The notes below the pieces were generated by a model. It searched no databases, was not told the origin of the DNA, and was given only the letters and a program-made list of their open reading frames with translations. DNA of 64,000 bases, from the NCBI RefSeq assembly GCF_013407185.1, contig NZ_CP026995.1, positions 372,841-436,840 of the forward strand, written 5' to 3'. The position numbers and the translations under genes were made by a program. Numbering within the stretch: position 1 is the first letter of the stretch; every line of letters begins with the position of its first letter. The stretch comes from Nitrosopumilus ureiphilus (lineage in GTDB: Archaea; Thermoproteota; Nitrososphaeria; Nitrososphaerales; Nitrosopumilaceae). Of the stretch, positions 9,493 to 17,300 are shown piece after piece.

Positions 9493-9699
9493 TTGGAGAT
9501 TAAAGTTCCGCCAATTAAGATTAACAGAGATGATGGTTTAGAGTTGAGAAACAGAATTTTGTCAATGAGTAATGAGGAAAGAAAGAAACTGGAAATCAAC
9601 AAGAGCACGTTGTGGTATCTTAAAAAGAATGTAATGTCAAAAGACAAGATAAAGATTTATGATAAGATTTTAGAAAAATTACAGAATTGCCGTATGTAA
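9493..9699 (+). pseudogene. fragment resembling CRISPR Cas1 C-terminus
   Basis: The 68-codon frame reads VPPIKINRDDGLELRNRIL, then MSNEERKKL, then INKSTLWYLKKN and a basic end (KIYDKILEKL). This order of a basic VP-x-I-K stretch, R-x-x-I-L-x-M-s, and a small helical unit with KSTLxYLKKN is what I know from the C-terminal tails of archaeal Cas1 integrases. The catalytic Cas1 core (Glu-His-Asp) is missing: upstream of 9490 the DNA is the truncated DUF2971 gene on the opposite strand. No Cas2, other cas gene or CRISPR array is seen. It is probably a leftover of a deleted CRISPR-Cas locus. A short unrelated HTH-like protein is the alternative. Confidence 0.5.
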
Positions 9700-9705
9700 T
9701 CCATA

Positions 9706-10254
9706 TTAGTTATTGTTTTGATATTTTTGAAGTACCCATGAAACAAAAAAGTATACCACAATTCCAAAAACAATTGCAATTCCTAATAACATTATTTGAA
9801 GATTGGTGATCAAATCTTGCCAGAAACCCTCTGCTTCAATTCCTATTACTTCATTTGATCTTATGATGATTTTTATGTCCTCATCACTTATTTTCTGTTC
9901 ACTGCTTAAAGTTATTCCCAAGTTATCTTTATTGTATAACTGTTGAACATGAAATATTTTATTGTCATTCTTTAGATATTCTGAAATTAATATGCCATCT
10001 GATACTAGTGCTGCTGTTGCGTTTGTGAGTTTGATATCCTTTAGCGGAATTACTTCGATTATTACATCTGTGGCTGGTTGAAAACCATTGTTTTTAATCC
10101 AAATATTTGTTGTAGATGGCTCATAATCATAAATCAATATTGGCTGTAGAAATGGTTGTGGAACTGTTATTGTAAGTAAAAAGAACACAAATGATGCAGT
10201 TACACTAATTGTGTTATTAGAAATTTTTCTGTTTAATGCCTGTTTTTCACTCAT
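9706..10254 (-). CDS. two-TM membrane protein with external domain
   Basis: A 182-residue protein with one hydrophobic segment at about residues 14-37 and another at about 151-172 (IMLLGIAIVFGIVVYFFVSW). Between them is a hydrophilic beta-rich domain that includes an NTLWIKNNGFQPATDV-like strand pattern of cell-surface Ig-like folds. Both termini are predicted cytoplasmic. The start overlaps the end of the TIGR02391-like gene by eight bases, indicating co-transcription and coupling. A membrane protein next to a TIGR02391/Ymh protein could be the effector of a two-component defence module, which is inference. Confidence 0.6.
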   Translation of the reverse strand: MSEKQALNRKISNNTISVTASFVFFLLTITVPQPFLQPILIYDYEPSTTNIWIKNNGFQPATDVIIEVIPLKDIKLTNATAALVSDGILISEYLKNDNKIFHVQQLYNKDNLGITLSSEQKISDEDIKIIIRSNEVIGIEAEGFWQDLITNLQIMLLGIAIVFGIVVYFFVSWVLQKYQNNN

Positions 10255-11053
10255 TTACTGCTTCATCCAATCTTTTCATTAAGAGGCTGATAAAAGAAAG
10301 ATACTCTTTTGCTTTTTCAGGATCTTTTAGATGTTGAATAGAATGTGATTTTGGATTTTTTATTCCCAAAAATGCTCCCATGTACAAAAATCTAAATCCT
10401 TCTCTTTCATCAATCTGTTCTTGATCATCACCTTCTACAATCTTTATGATTGGATTTTCTTTGTTAAAGACAATATTTGCTAAGTTTACACCAATCTTGT
10501 CTTTTACTTTGCTTTTAGATTTGAGTTCTTTTTCTAAAACTTTGACTGCCTCAAAAATTGCCTGAGAGTAATGTTTGTCATGAAAAAGATTCTTGCTTGC
10601 TTTGATGATTTTTGGATGTAATTTCATTTCATTTGGTAGTATAGTTTTTTTAGATGTAGAATTTGTAACTGTAAGCTTGTCAGAATATCCAACAAGAATG
10701 TCAATCATTCTGCTTATATGCTCAAGCATCTTGTCATAGTCTTTTGATCTGAGTTTTTCAGGAATTTTTAGTATTCTTGATTTTGTGGAATAGTTTTTCT
10801 CCAGATAATCAATACAGACATTCATTTCGTCATGAAGCGGCTCAAAGATATCAAAGTTTGAATCATTTTCATCAATAATTCTGTGACATTTCTTCAAAAT
10901 AGGCAACAATACTGGATGCTCCCCTCTTCCTTTCACTTGTATTTCTAACACTTCTTCGATTTTGCTATCACTTTTCATCAAGTCAATGTAATCATAAAGT
11001 TCCTGCAAATCACAGACAACTTCCATCAAATCTGAAACGGATATTCTTTTCAC
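10247..11053 (-). CDS. TIGR02391/Ymh-like protein
   Basis: A 268-residue protein with a GTG start. The C-terminal half fits the TIGR02391 (Hypoth_Ymh) pattern: LHPKIIKASKNLFHDKHYSQAIFEAVKVLE at about residues 145-174, then a gap, then GAFLGIKNPKSH with K232-N-P-x-x-H237. The family usually has R-N-P-x-x-H at this place, so Lys replaces Arg. The fold is HEPN-related, and such proteins occur in phages, toxin loci and defence islands. The N-terminal 140 residues are helical and unassigned. It overlaps the membrane-protein gene downstream by eight bases and follows a 44-codon ORF upstream. Confidence 0.7.
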   Translation of the reverse strand: MKRISVSDLMEVVCDLQELYDYIDLMKSDSKIEEVLEIQVKGRGEHPVLLPILKKCHRIIDENDSNFDIFEPLHDEMNVCIDYLEKNYSTKSRILKIPEKLRSKDYDKMLEHISRMIDILVGYSDKLTVTNSTSKKTILPNEMKLHPKIIKASKNLFHDKHYSQAIFEAVKVLEKELKSKSKVKDKIGVNLANIVFNKENPIIKIVEGDDQEQIDEREGFRFLYMGAFLGIKNPKSHSIQHLKDPEKAKEYLSFISLLMKRLDEAVNE

Positions 11054-11076
11054 AAATGAACTGTTGCGATATTTTA

Positions 11077-11211
11077 TTAAAATTGATCTTTTCTGTTAAC
11101 CGTAATTTCATTTTGATTCTTGAAATAATTTGCCAGTTTAACAACTATTTCGTTACAAAATTTTCTGAAACTGTCTTCTGTATCGATCAAATCTGGATCA
11201 CGCAAATTCAT
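11077..11211 (-). CDS. small ORF, 44 aa, upstream of TIGR02391-like gene
   Basis: ATG at 11211 opens a 44-codon frame (MNLRDPDLIDTEDSF... ending KDQF) stopping at 11077, 23 bases before the next gene start. It overlaps the last 14 bases of the preceding truncated frame, with the ATG inside GTGAATGAATTTGCGTGA. The peptide has normal charge distribution and a helical centre. The alternative is that it is the shifted C-terminal continuation of that preceding frame, making both parts one frameshifted gene. Confidence 0.45.
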   Translation of the reverse strand: MNLRDPDLIDTEDSFRKFCNEIVVKLANYFKNQNEITVNRKDQF

Positions 11212-11386
11212 TCACCAAGACAGCGTACCTCTCTGGATTGATTTTTTGAATCTCTAAAAGACGATTACTTATTTCAGATAATACGTATGGATCTAACGTG
11301 TTGTCATAATATTGTTGAATAATAAAAGGTAATTTTTGAGAGAGGTCAAGTAACTCATATGATTTTTGAGAATGGGATTTGTTGGA
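11198..11386 (-). pseudogene. 3' remnant of a gene cut at the transposase fragment
   Basis: The minus-strand frame reads KSYELLDLSQKLPFIIQQYY, then DPYVLSEISNRLLEIQKINPE, and ends RYAVLVNEFA at TGA 11198-11200. It has the composition of a real helical protein but no start codon, and a stop precedes it in frame near 11387. The left edge coincides with the beginning of the transposase-like frame on the other strand. The simplest reading is a gene truncated by an insertion sequence that has since decayed. Confidence 0.45.
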
Positions 11387-11697
11387 AGTTATTTAATGCG
11401 CACAATGTTTCAAAATTATCAATGGAAAATAAATTATGTAATGATGGCAGATCAGATCGTCCATGCGGGAGATACAGAAAAATGATGAGAAGGGAGTTTG
11501 ATTATACGCTGTACCATCAGAGAAACAAGTGTGAGACGATATTTTCTGTCATCAAGAGAAGATTTGGTTCAGAGACAAAATCATATCACAATGATATGAA
11601 GGAGAAGGAATTGTTGTATCGTGTACTGGCTTACAACTGTCACAGGATGTGTGTGATTTCTGCTTTATTGTGGATGATTTCTAGGAAGCCGACTTGA
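11359..11697 (+). mobile_element. C-terminal remnant of an IS4/IS5-type DDE transposase
   Basis: From about position 11440 the frame encodes RPCGRYRKMMRREFDYTLY, then HQRNKCETIFSVIKRRFGS and KEKELLYRVLAYNCHRM. This is the typical C-terminal block of IS4/IS5-superfamily transposases: the Tyr-x-x-Arg-x-x-x-Glu signature with the last catalytic Glu (here in KCETIF), then the conserved Lys/Arg-Phe-Gly. Only about 85 residues of a normally 300-residue enzyme remain. The first 25 codons look unrelated, and no terminal inverted repeats could be recognised. The element is inactive. Confidence 0.75.
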
Positions 11698-11714
11698 TTA
11701 GTTAGAATCTTAAT

Positions 11715-12383
11715 TTAATTCAAAAATATCTTATGAATGCTCTCTTTTGTAATATGTAGTTTGTAAATATCATCATTTTTTAGAACAAAGATTCTATCAT
11801 GCATCAAAAATAACTCAATCATATCTGTAATGTCAGAATTCATCAAATCACTCGCTTTGTATGGACAAAACATTAATCCTGGAAGCCTAGCATCATCATA
11901 TTGTTTTTCAAGCTTCATTGCCTGAGTAAATGAATTATTTGCAACATCTGTAATTACAAAGTCAACACAACACAATGGTTTTTTCGTTGATGCTTTTGTA
12001 ATGTTTTGAATTACTTTACCACAATATTTTGAACCATCTTCTCCATGTGGTTTGTATGGTTTAACCGTTCCATTATACCAATTAAGTTTGGATAAAACTT
12101 TTTCTGTATGGTGTTTTGGGGGTGCAGCAAATGACTTGAACCATTCTGTACTGCTTGTCATTCTGTCCAAAGAATTTAGAAACCCATTCATTGATTTTTC
12201 ATCAGAGTAAATTAGTAAATCATGTACGTGAGGAACATGTATTTTTTTATCAAGCCACTGTTCTACAGCATCTTTTACTATAGAATTAATTGAAACCCCC
12301 ATCTGATCTGATTTTTTTCCAAGTTCAAAATGAGTTGAATCGTCGAATCCTCTAATCAGAATATCTTTTGTCAATGATATCAT
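11715..12383 (-). CDS. ribbon-helix-helix regulator with unknown C-terminal domain
   Basis: A 222-residue protein. Residues 1-47 form a strand followed by two helices (ILIRGFDDSTHFELGKKSD, then MGVSINSIVKDAVEQWLDKK), the pattern of ribbon-helix-helix DNA-binding domains of the MetJ/Arc/CopG class, which act as dimers on short palindromes. The remaining 170 residues are unassigned and include several Cys and His (KPLCCVDFVITD, MFCPYKAS), possibly a ligand or stress-sensing part. The start codon lies inside an ATGATATCAT palindrome and two further copies fill the gap to the divergent OsmC-like gene. Autoregulation and control of that neighbour are likely. Confidence 0.7.
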   Translation of the reverse strand: MISLTKDILIRGFDDSTHFELGKKSDQMGVSINSIVKDAVEQWLDKKIHVPHVHDLLIYSDEKSMNGFLNSLDRMTSSTEWFKSFAAPPKHHTEKVLSKLNWYNGTVKPYKPHGEDGSKYCGKVIQNITKASTKKPLCCVDFVITDVANNSFTQAMKLEKQYDDARLPGLMFCPYKASDLMNSDITDMIELFLMHDRIFVLKNDDIYKLHITKESIHKIFLN

Positions 12384-12406
12384 TCCTAATCATGATTATA
12401 TAAATT

Positions 12407-12424
12407 ATGATATCATGATATCAT
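12407..12424. promoter_or_regulatory. operator palindrome, copy 1
   Basis: ATGATATCATGATATCAT is two overlapping perfect ATGATATCAT palindromes. It lies 24 bases upstream of the regulator start codon. A third single copy of the ten-base palindrome (12374-12383) covers that start codon itself. Tandem short palindromes are what ribbon-helix-helix dimers bind cooperatively. Confidence 0.7.
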
Positions 12425-12443
12425 AAATAGATAAATTAATATA

Positions 12444-12460
12444 ATGATATCATGATATCA
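12444..12460. promoter_or_regulatory. operator palindrome, copy 2
   Basis: ATGATATCATGATATCA repeats the copy 1 sequence 37 bases away and ends five bases before the OsmC-like start codon. Binding here would cover the start region of that gene, consistent with repression of both divergent genes by the ribbon-helix-helix protein. An AT-rich stretch (12430-12443) between the copies could hold a TATA box. Confidence 0.7.
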
Positions 12461-12465
12461 CTAAC

Positions 12466-13029
12466 ATGAATGTTCAAACCCGAGCAAAAATGGTAAATGG
12501 TGTTAATGTCACTCAACTTTTTGAAACGATTGACAGCATCAAAGAAAATGGTGAGATTGCAAAATTCAACTTTCGTGTCCAAAACAAGTGGGTTGGCGGA
12601 ACAGAAAATCACACAACTGTCAATGATTACTATGGTGCATGCAAGACTCACACCAGAAGTAAACCCCATACATTTGTCAAAGATGAACCACCAGTTCTCT
12701 TAGGAAAAGATAGAGGAGCAAATCCTGTTGAATACCTTTTAGCAGGATTAGCTGGGTGTGTAACGACTAGTTTAGTTGCTCATGCAGCAGCAAGAGGGGT
12801 GAAGATTGATTCAATTGAATCAACTCTAGAGGGGAATATTGATCTTCATGGATTACTTCAGTTAGATGATACGAATCCTGGATATCAAGGAATCAACATC
12901 TCTTTTAAGATAAAGTCTGATACATCTGATGAAATCTTGCAGGAATTGATTGAGCTTGCAAAGAAGGCCTCTCCGGTTGCAAATACAATATCAAGACCAA
13001 CTCCTGTAAATGTAAAATTGATAAGATAA
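12466..13029 (+). CDS. OsmC-family protein
   Basis: A 187-residue OsmC/Ohr-fold protein. The centre has the family core NPVEYLLAGLAGCVTTSLVAHAAARG with C98 at the peroxidatic position. The C-terminal motif that normally carries the second Cys (CPV) reads ASPVANTI, with Ser at residue 169. OsmC/Ohr enzymes reduce organic hydroperoxides with a Cys pair, so a one-Cys form may have altered chemistry or act as a thiol-binding protein. The extra N-terminal 25 residues are unassigned. The gene is divergent from the ribbon-helix-helix regulator across shared palindromes, pointing to stress-responsive control. Confidence 0.8.
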   Translation: MNVQTRAKMVNGVNVTQLFETIDSIKENGEIAKFNFRVQNKWVGGTENHTTVNDYYGACKTHTRSKPHTFVKDEPPVLLGKDRGANPVEYLLAGLAGCVTTSLVAHAAARGVKIDSIESTLEGNIDLHGLLQLDDTNPGYQGINISFKIKSDTSDEILQELIELAKKASPVANTISRPTPVNVKLIR

Positions 13030-13155
13030 GATGGAATTTTCCTCTTTTTATTTTAAAATTTACTTTAATGTTTATTCTGCGTCAATTTTATCCCCAATTT
13101 GGTAGGCGAGTCCTCGTAGAGTTGAATCTGTGAGCCATTTTTGGGTCTATTTTGG

Positions 13156-13203
13156 CCTAAAACTGAAGGGAGTTGAACTATTTTCACAAATCCCGCCGAA
13201 GGA
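13156..13203. repeat. dispersed intergenic repeat, copy A
   Basis: The stretch from CCTAAAACTGAAGGG through TTGAACTA to ACAAATCCCGCCGAAGGA matches copies at 35719-35766 (most of the length) and 27201-27238 (right half). All copies are intergenic. It lies just after the OsmC-like gene. Confidence 0.6.
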
Positions 13204-13228
13204 TTTGAAATACTAATTCGAATCCCCA

Positions 13229-13256
13229 ATGTTCAAATCCCAATAGGTTTGAACAT
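13229..13256. terminator. inverted repeat between convergent genes
   Basis: ATGTTCAAATCC and GGTTTGAACAT pair with one bulged base around a five-base loop, downstream of the OsmC-like gene and facing the convergent gene at 13289. A related, less perfect copy lies at 13799-13825. It may act as a processing or termination structure, or be part of the dispersed repeat. Confidence 0.35.
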
Positions 13257-13288
13257 CATAATCCTGTATAGATCACGTAATTCTTAAT

Positions 13289-13615
13289 TTATTGAGAAAT
13301 TTTATTCTCATCTATGAATGATTCATTCCATTTCTTTGACCATATTCTCATAACAAACACTTGAAGGATGACAAAGATAATCGTGAATAGAATGACACTT
13401 TCAGGTAAGCGACCTTCAAATGATCCAAATGAAATATAATATTCTTCTCCAAAAAAGAAACGTGTTTGAACGAGTTCAAAGATAAACCCTCCTACCCCAA
13501 AAATCAAAAACCATAATCTTAATTTTTGAATCTTGTAACTTGCATAGAAATTTAGAATCGGAATCACAGCAAAAATCATCTGTAGTATTACATTTACGGG
13601 CTTTTTTCCAACCAT
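13289..13615 (-). CDS. small membrane protein
   Basis: A 108-residue hydrophobic protein with three probable transmembrane segments, at about residues 8-25 (IFAVIPILNFYASYKI), 32-50 and 73-93 (VILFTIIFVILQVFVMRIW), and short charged loops. There is no signal peptide cleavage site and no recognised domain. It is flanked by repeat-bearing intergenic regions on both sides and is not part of an obvious operon. Confidence 0.6.
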   Translation of the reverse strand: MVGKKPVNVILQMIFAVIPILNFYASYKIQKLRLWFLIFGVGGFIFELVQTRFFFGEEYYISFGSFEGRLPESVILFTIIFVILQVFVMRIWSKKWNESFIDENKISQ

Positions 13616-13954
13616 AATTCTAATTCACGTAATCACATAAATGAATATCAGCATTTGGAGTTAATTTGTTAAACCTATTGTATAATTCAACTATAGATTA
13701 CACAAGATAATCATAGTAAGATTACCCATTCAAATCCTAATGGATTTGGTTGTTGGTAGGGTGTTGAACTAATTCTTCATATCTCTTTAAAAGATTCAAT
13801 GTTCAAATCTTGACAGGTTTGCACATGTTTTTTAGAATAGTGTGTTTAACTAAAACTTCAAAGCCTTATACTTATGCTAAACATGTCAAGTAAATTATTA
13901 TTGAATATACTAGCGATGTGAACTCAACGTTTGAATCCACTAAATAACTAAATT
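13616..13954. other. intergenic region with repeat copy
   Basis: No gene is seen. The region contains a partial repeat copy (13757-13826) and a preceding imperfect inverted sequence (CATTCAAATCCTAATGGATTTGG, about 13728-13750). The rest is AT-rich with no clear structure. Confidence 0.5.
13757..13826. repeat. dispersed repeat, partial copy D
   Basis: GTAGGGTGTTGAACTAATT, a divergent middle, then AATGTTCAAATC and AGGTTTGCACATG. The outer parts match the stretch from copy A through the inverted repeat at 13229-13256, so copy A plus that hairpin may form one element of about 90 bases present twice here. Confidence 0.45.
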
Positions 13955-14239
13955 TCATGACTCAGGACAATCAATTACTGTTTTTTTATCATACCATAAT
14001 GTCTTGCCTATTACCAACACCATGACATCATCCCTAAAGCAGATTGTTTCTGAAGTTGACGCAGATTCTGAATCACGAATTTCTATGGATGGGGCATCAC
14101 GTGGCTCATCAGATGTACTAGGAATTGCTCTATATCCTACATAATTTGCATTACTGAGATATTCAAATTGCTCCCATGAATCATTAAAATCAATTGTAAA
14201 AAACTTTCTTGGAAAGTTGGGCATTAAGGAAAAAGACAT
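13955..14239 (-). CDS. hypothetical protein, 94 aa
   Basis: A 94-codon frame with an ATG start, without signal peptide or membrane segment. It has a Ser/Asp/Glu-rich middle (DSESASTSETI) between two more ordered parts. No family is recognised. It is divergent from the giant-gene cassette, with about 100 bases between the start codons, so it could share that promoter region. It could also be a chance ORF, but composition and length favour a real gene. Confidence 0.4.
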   Translation of the reverse strand: MSFSLMPNFPRKFFTIDFNDSWEQFEYLSNANYVGYRAIPSTSDEPRDAPSIEIRDSESASTSETICFRDDVMVLVIGKTLWYDKKTVIDCPES

Positions 14240-14340
14240 AATCTTATCGTAATTGCGTGGAAAATAACTTTATTGTTGATCGCAATTTAAAAAGCACATG
14301 ATAATTACCTATTAAGAAGTTATTACAAAACAATGATAAT

Positions 14341-17300
14341 ATGTTGGTATCTGAGAGAGATTCTAATGTAAGCTTTATTTCTTTTCTTGCCCCTTATTTT
14401 TTGGCAGGATTTACACTACCAGAAGAAATACAGAATTTTTTAGATAGTTTTGAAATTAAAAAACTCCATTCTGCACATGATGATGAATCTATAGTTTATT
14501 CTGGGACTGCATTAGTAAAACTCGGTTCTGATCCTATAATTTCAAAAGGTAACACTAAATTTAGTTTTGAAGGATTTGAAACTGACTTTAGATTCACAAT
14601 TCCTAGAATGGGTTCAGCATTTGTTGATGACATTATAGAAGAAATGGAAGACAGAACTTCTTCAACTGCAGTAAGTGATCTTTTTGCAGTGTTTGATTCT
14701 GCACCAGAAACAAACGATAAACCCTCAATTCAATTCAAGTTGGAACTGTTAATGAATACACTTACATTTCAACTTCCAGATTTGTGGAAACCTGGCAAAC
14801 TAACCGATGATAATAAACTAATTGAAAATACTAGTCCAGAATTTGAAGGTCGGGTAAAAATCGTATTGCCAAAAATATCCTTTGTTATTGAAAGAAGCAT
14901 GGATGATTATTTTGATTTTGATTTTGATCTTAAGTCTTGGGGTAGCCGTTCATTAGACGATAATGACCTTGAATCTGGCGACTTGGTACGGATGATTCCT
15001 CCAATTGCAGTACATCATACAGGACGATGGGGGTTTGGAATTGAAAACATAATATTGGATTTAAGCTCAGAATACACTCCGCCAGATATCTTAGAAGAAT
15101 TTGGTATAGGTGAGGGATTTAAGGGCCTTTACATAAGAGGAGGTAGATTCTACTGGGAAAATCAATCTCTGAGTTTTGGTTTTCAACTATCTCTTGAAAA
15201 ATTACTCTTTACTATCCCTCGGAATGATTTCTTAATTGATGTTTCTGGGGACGTATACATTAATGAAGGAAACTTGGAAGTTATTCCTCTCATTTACGAT
15301 GGTGGAAGAAAACTCTTACTAAAAGAAAATGAAGTCACAGAAATACCCGATTCTTCTATTCTTCAGCTTGAAATTTCTGGTGGAACACCTCCATATGACA
15401 TTAACATAACTTTTGATAATGACAGTACAAATCATTGGGATGATGTTACAAAAGAAGTATCCTTTGCTGGAAAAACAAATTCTTCAAAATTTACTATTAG
15501 TGTAGAAGACATTTCAGAACCAAAAAAAAGTTTCTCAAGAACATATGACATAAACATAACTGAGAAACTAGTTAATGAAAATGATGGTACGGAGTATGAT
15601 AGACCAGCAAAGCTTCTTCCAATAAACATCACAATAAATTCTGAACCAATATCTGGATATGCTATAACTCATTTGAAATCAAATGGTAATGGCGTTGAAA
15701 CCTTTAAGGTTCTTGGAGGAAAAAATCCTATAGTAAAAATTTACAATAATGACAATGAATTAATCGATGGAATTGAACTTGATGAATTAAATCGATTATT
15801 TTCATTTGAGGTACAAGAAAATCAAAGATATACCATAATCATAGATTTTCCAGAAAAAAATGATAATGAAACCTTTGAATTTTATTTTAAAAATGACAAA
15901 CCGAACATAGTTAATATTAGTGCATACGTCGATTATGATACAGTATCGTCAGATATTTTTCAGAATTATTCATCATCGTATGGTGGCTATAAAGGAATCA
16001 ATTCCTTTAAGTTTTGGCTAACTAATGTTAAAACAACAAATGGAATTGCAGAATTTATTATAACCGCATATGATGCATACCCAGATAATCTTGAAGATTT
16101 CATAGAAGAAATTAGAACTCTTGAACAAGACCCAGATTTACAGGATAATGAACACCAAGTTCTGGTATCTCTTAGTTCTCGATATTTTCCTGGTAATAAT
16201 CTGTTATTCGGTGATAATCCTTCAGATGATACATATTATGATTCAGAAAATGATGAAGAAAAACTAGATGGTTTGTCTAGTTATCCCTCACGTATTTTAA
16301 AAGGATTATTTTCAATAATAAGAAACAGAAATTTTCTAAGAAAAATAGCCATACATAACTCTATGATTAATTTCTCTGGCGGCAATTTATTTATTGAATT
16401 TCATAATGTGGTAAAAGACTCCTACCATGAAATTCCATCTAACCATGAAAATAATTATTTTGGAAAGCTAGAAGTACAGGCAGCAGTTCATTACCCTCAA
16501 ACAAATATCAGTGCCACAATTGAAAGAGATAATTCAGCCAATCTTCATGAATCTGATTTATCTCTGCTTCCCACACCTGTTCCTCCAAGAACACCAAAGG
16601 CCCCAAGTGCAATAAAAAGAATAGGAGTAAAATTTAGTGCTAGAAAAGACAACTACATCTTTGGTGAATTATTATTAAAACTTGATTTTCTAACAGAACT
16701 TGAAAAAAAAATTCGTTCATCTGATGACTTATCAGCACCTCCTTCCGGATTTGGAACTGATGGGGTATTTGAAATAAAGTTTGGAATTTCTTATGACTAT
16801 ATCACAAAAACTTTTACAGAAACCGGATCGTTAAGATCCGATGATCATAACGGATTACTTCAATTAGAAAATAGTGTTGATGATGAATATACTGAATTTA
16901 AAAATATTTTAGGTTCTTTACTAATTGCTGCTCCATTACTTGATGATCCTAATGCAGAAACGAATGAACGTATTAGAAGAGCCGCATTAGGTGGCGCTAT
17001 GGCAGTTGTTAGTGGGTTATTGGAACTTGTAAAAACTAAAAAAATCACTCTTCATGGTTTGGAGTTGATATTGCAACACATACGTGGAGAATCATTTTCA
17101 AATGCCGCATTGTTTTTTGATTACAGTGTTTTGTTTGATATTGATATTCCTGCATTGGGAATTTCATCGTCAGAACCACTTAAGGTTCGCTACAATGCAA
17201 TGGGATTTAATCTTAATTTTGATAATGGCTTTGAGTACAACACGGTTTTTGATTCTTCAAAAGGCTATGAATTAAACCTGACAGATCCCGGTCTGTTTAA

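Noticed and set aside
9700-9705. CRISPR array next to the Cas1-like fragment
   Set aside because: No direct repeats with regular spacing were found here or elsewhere in the window.
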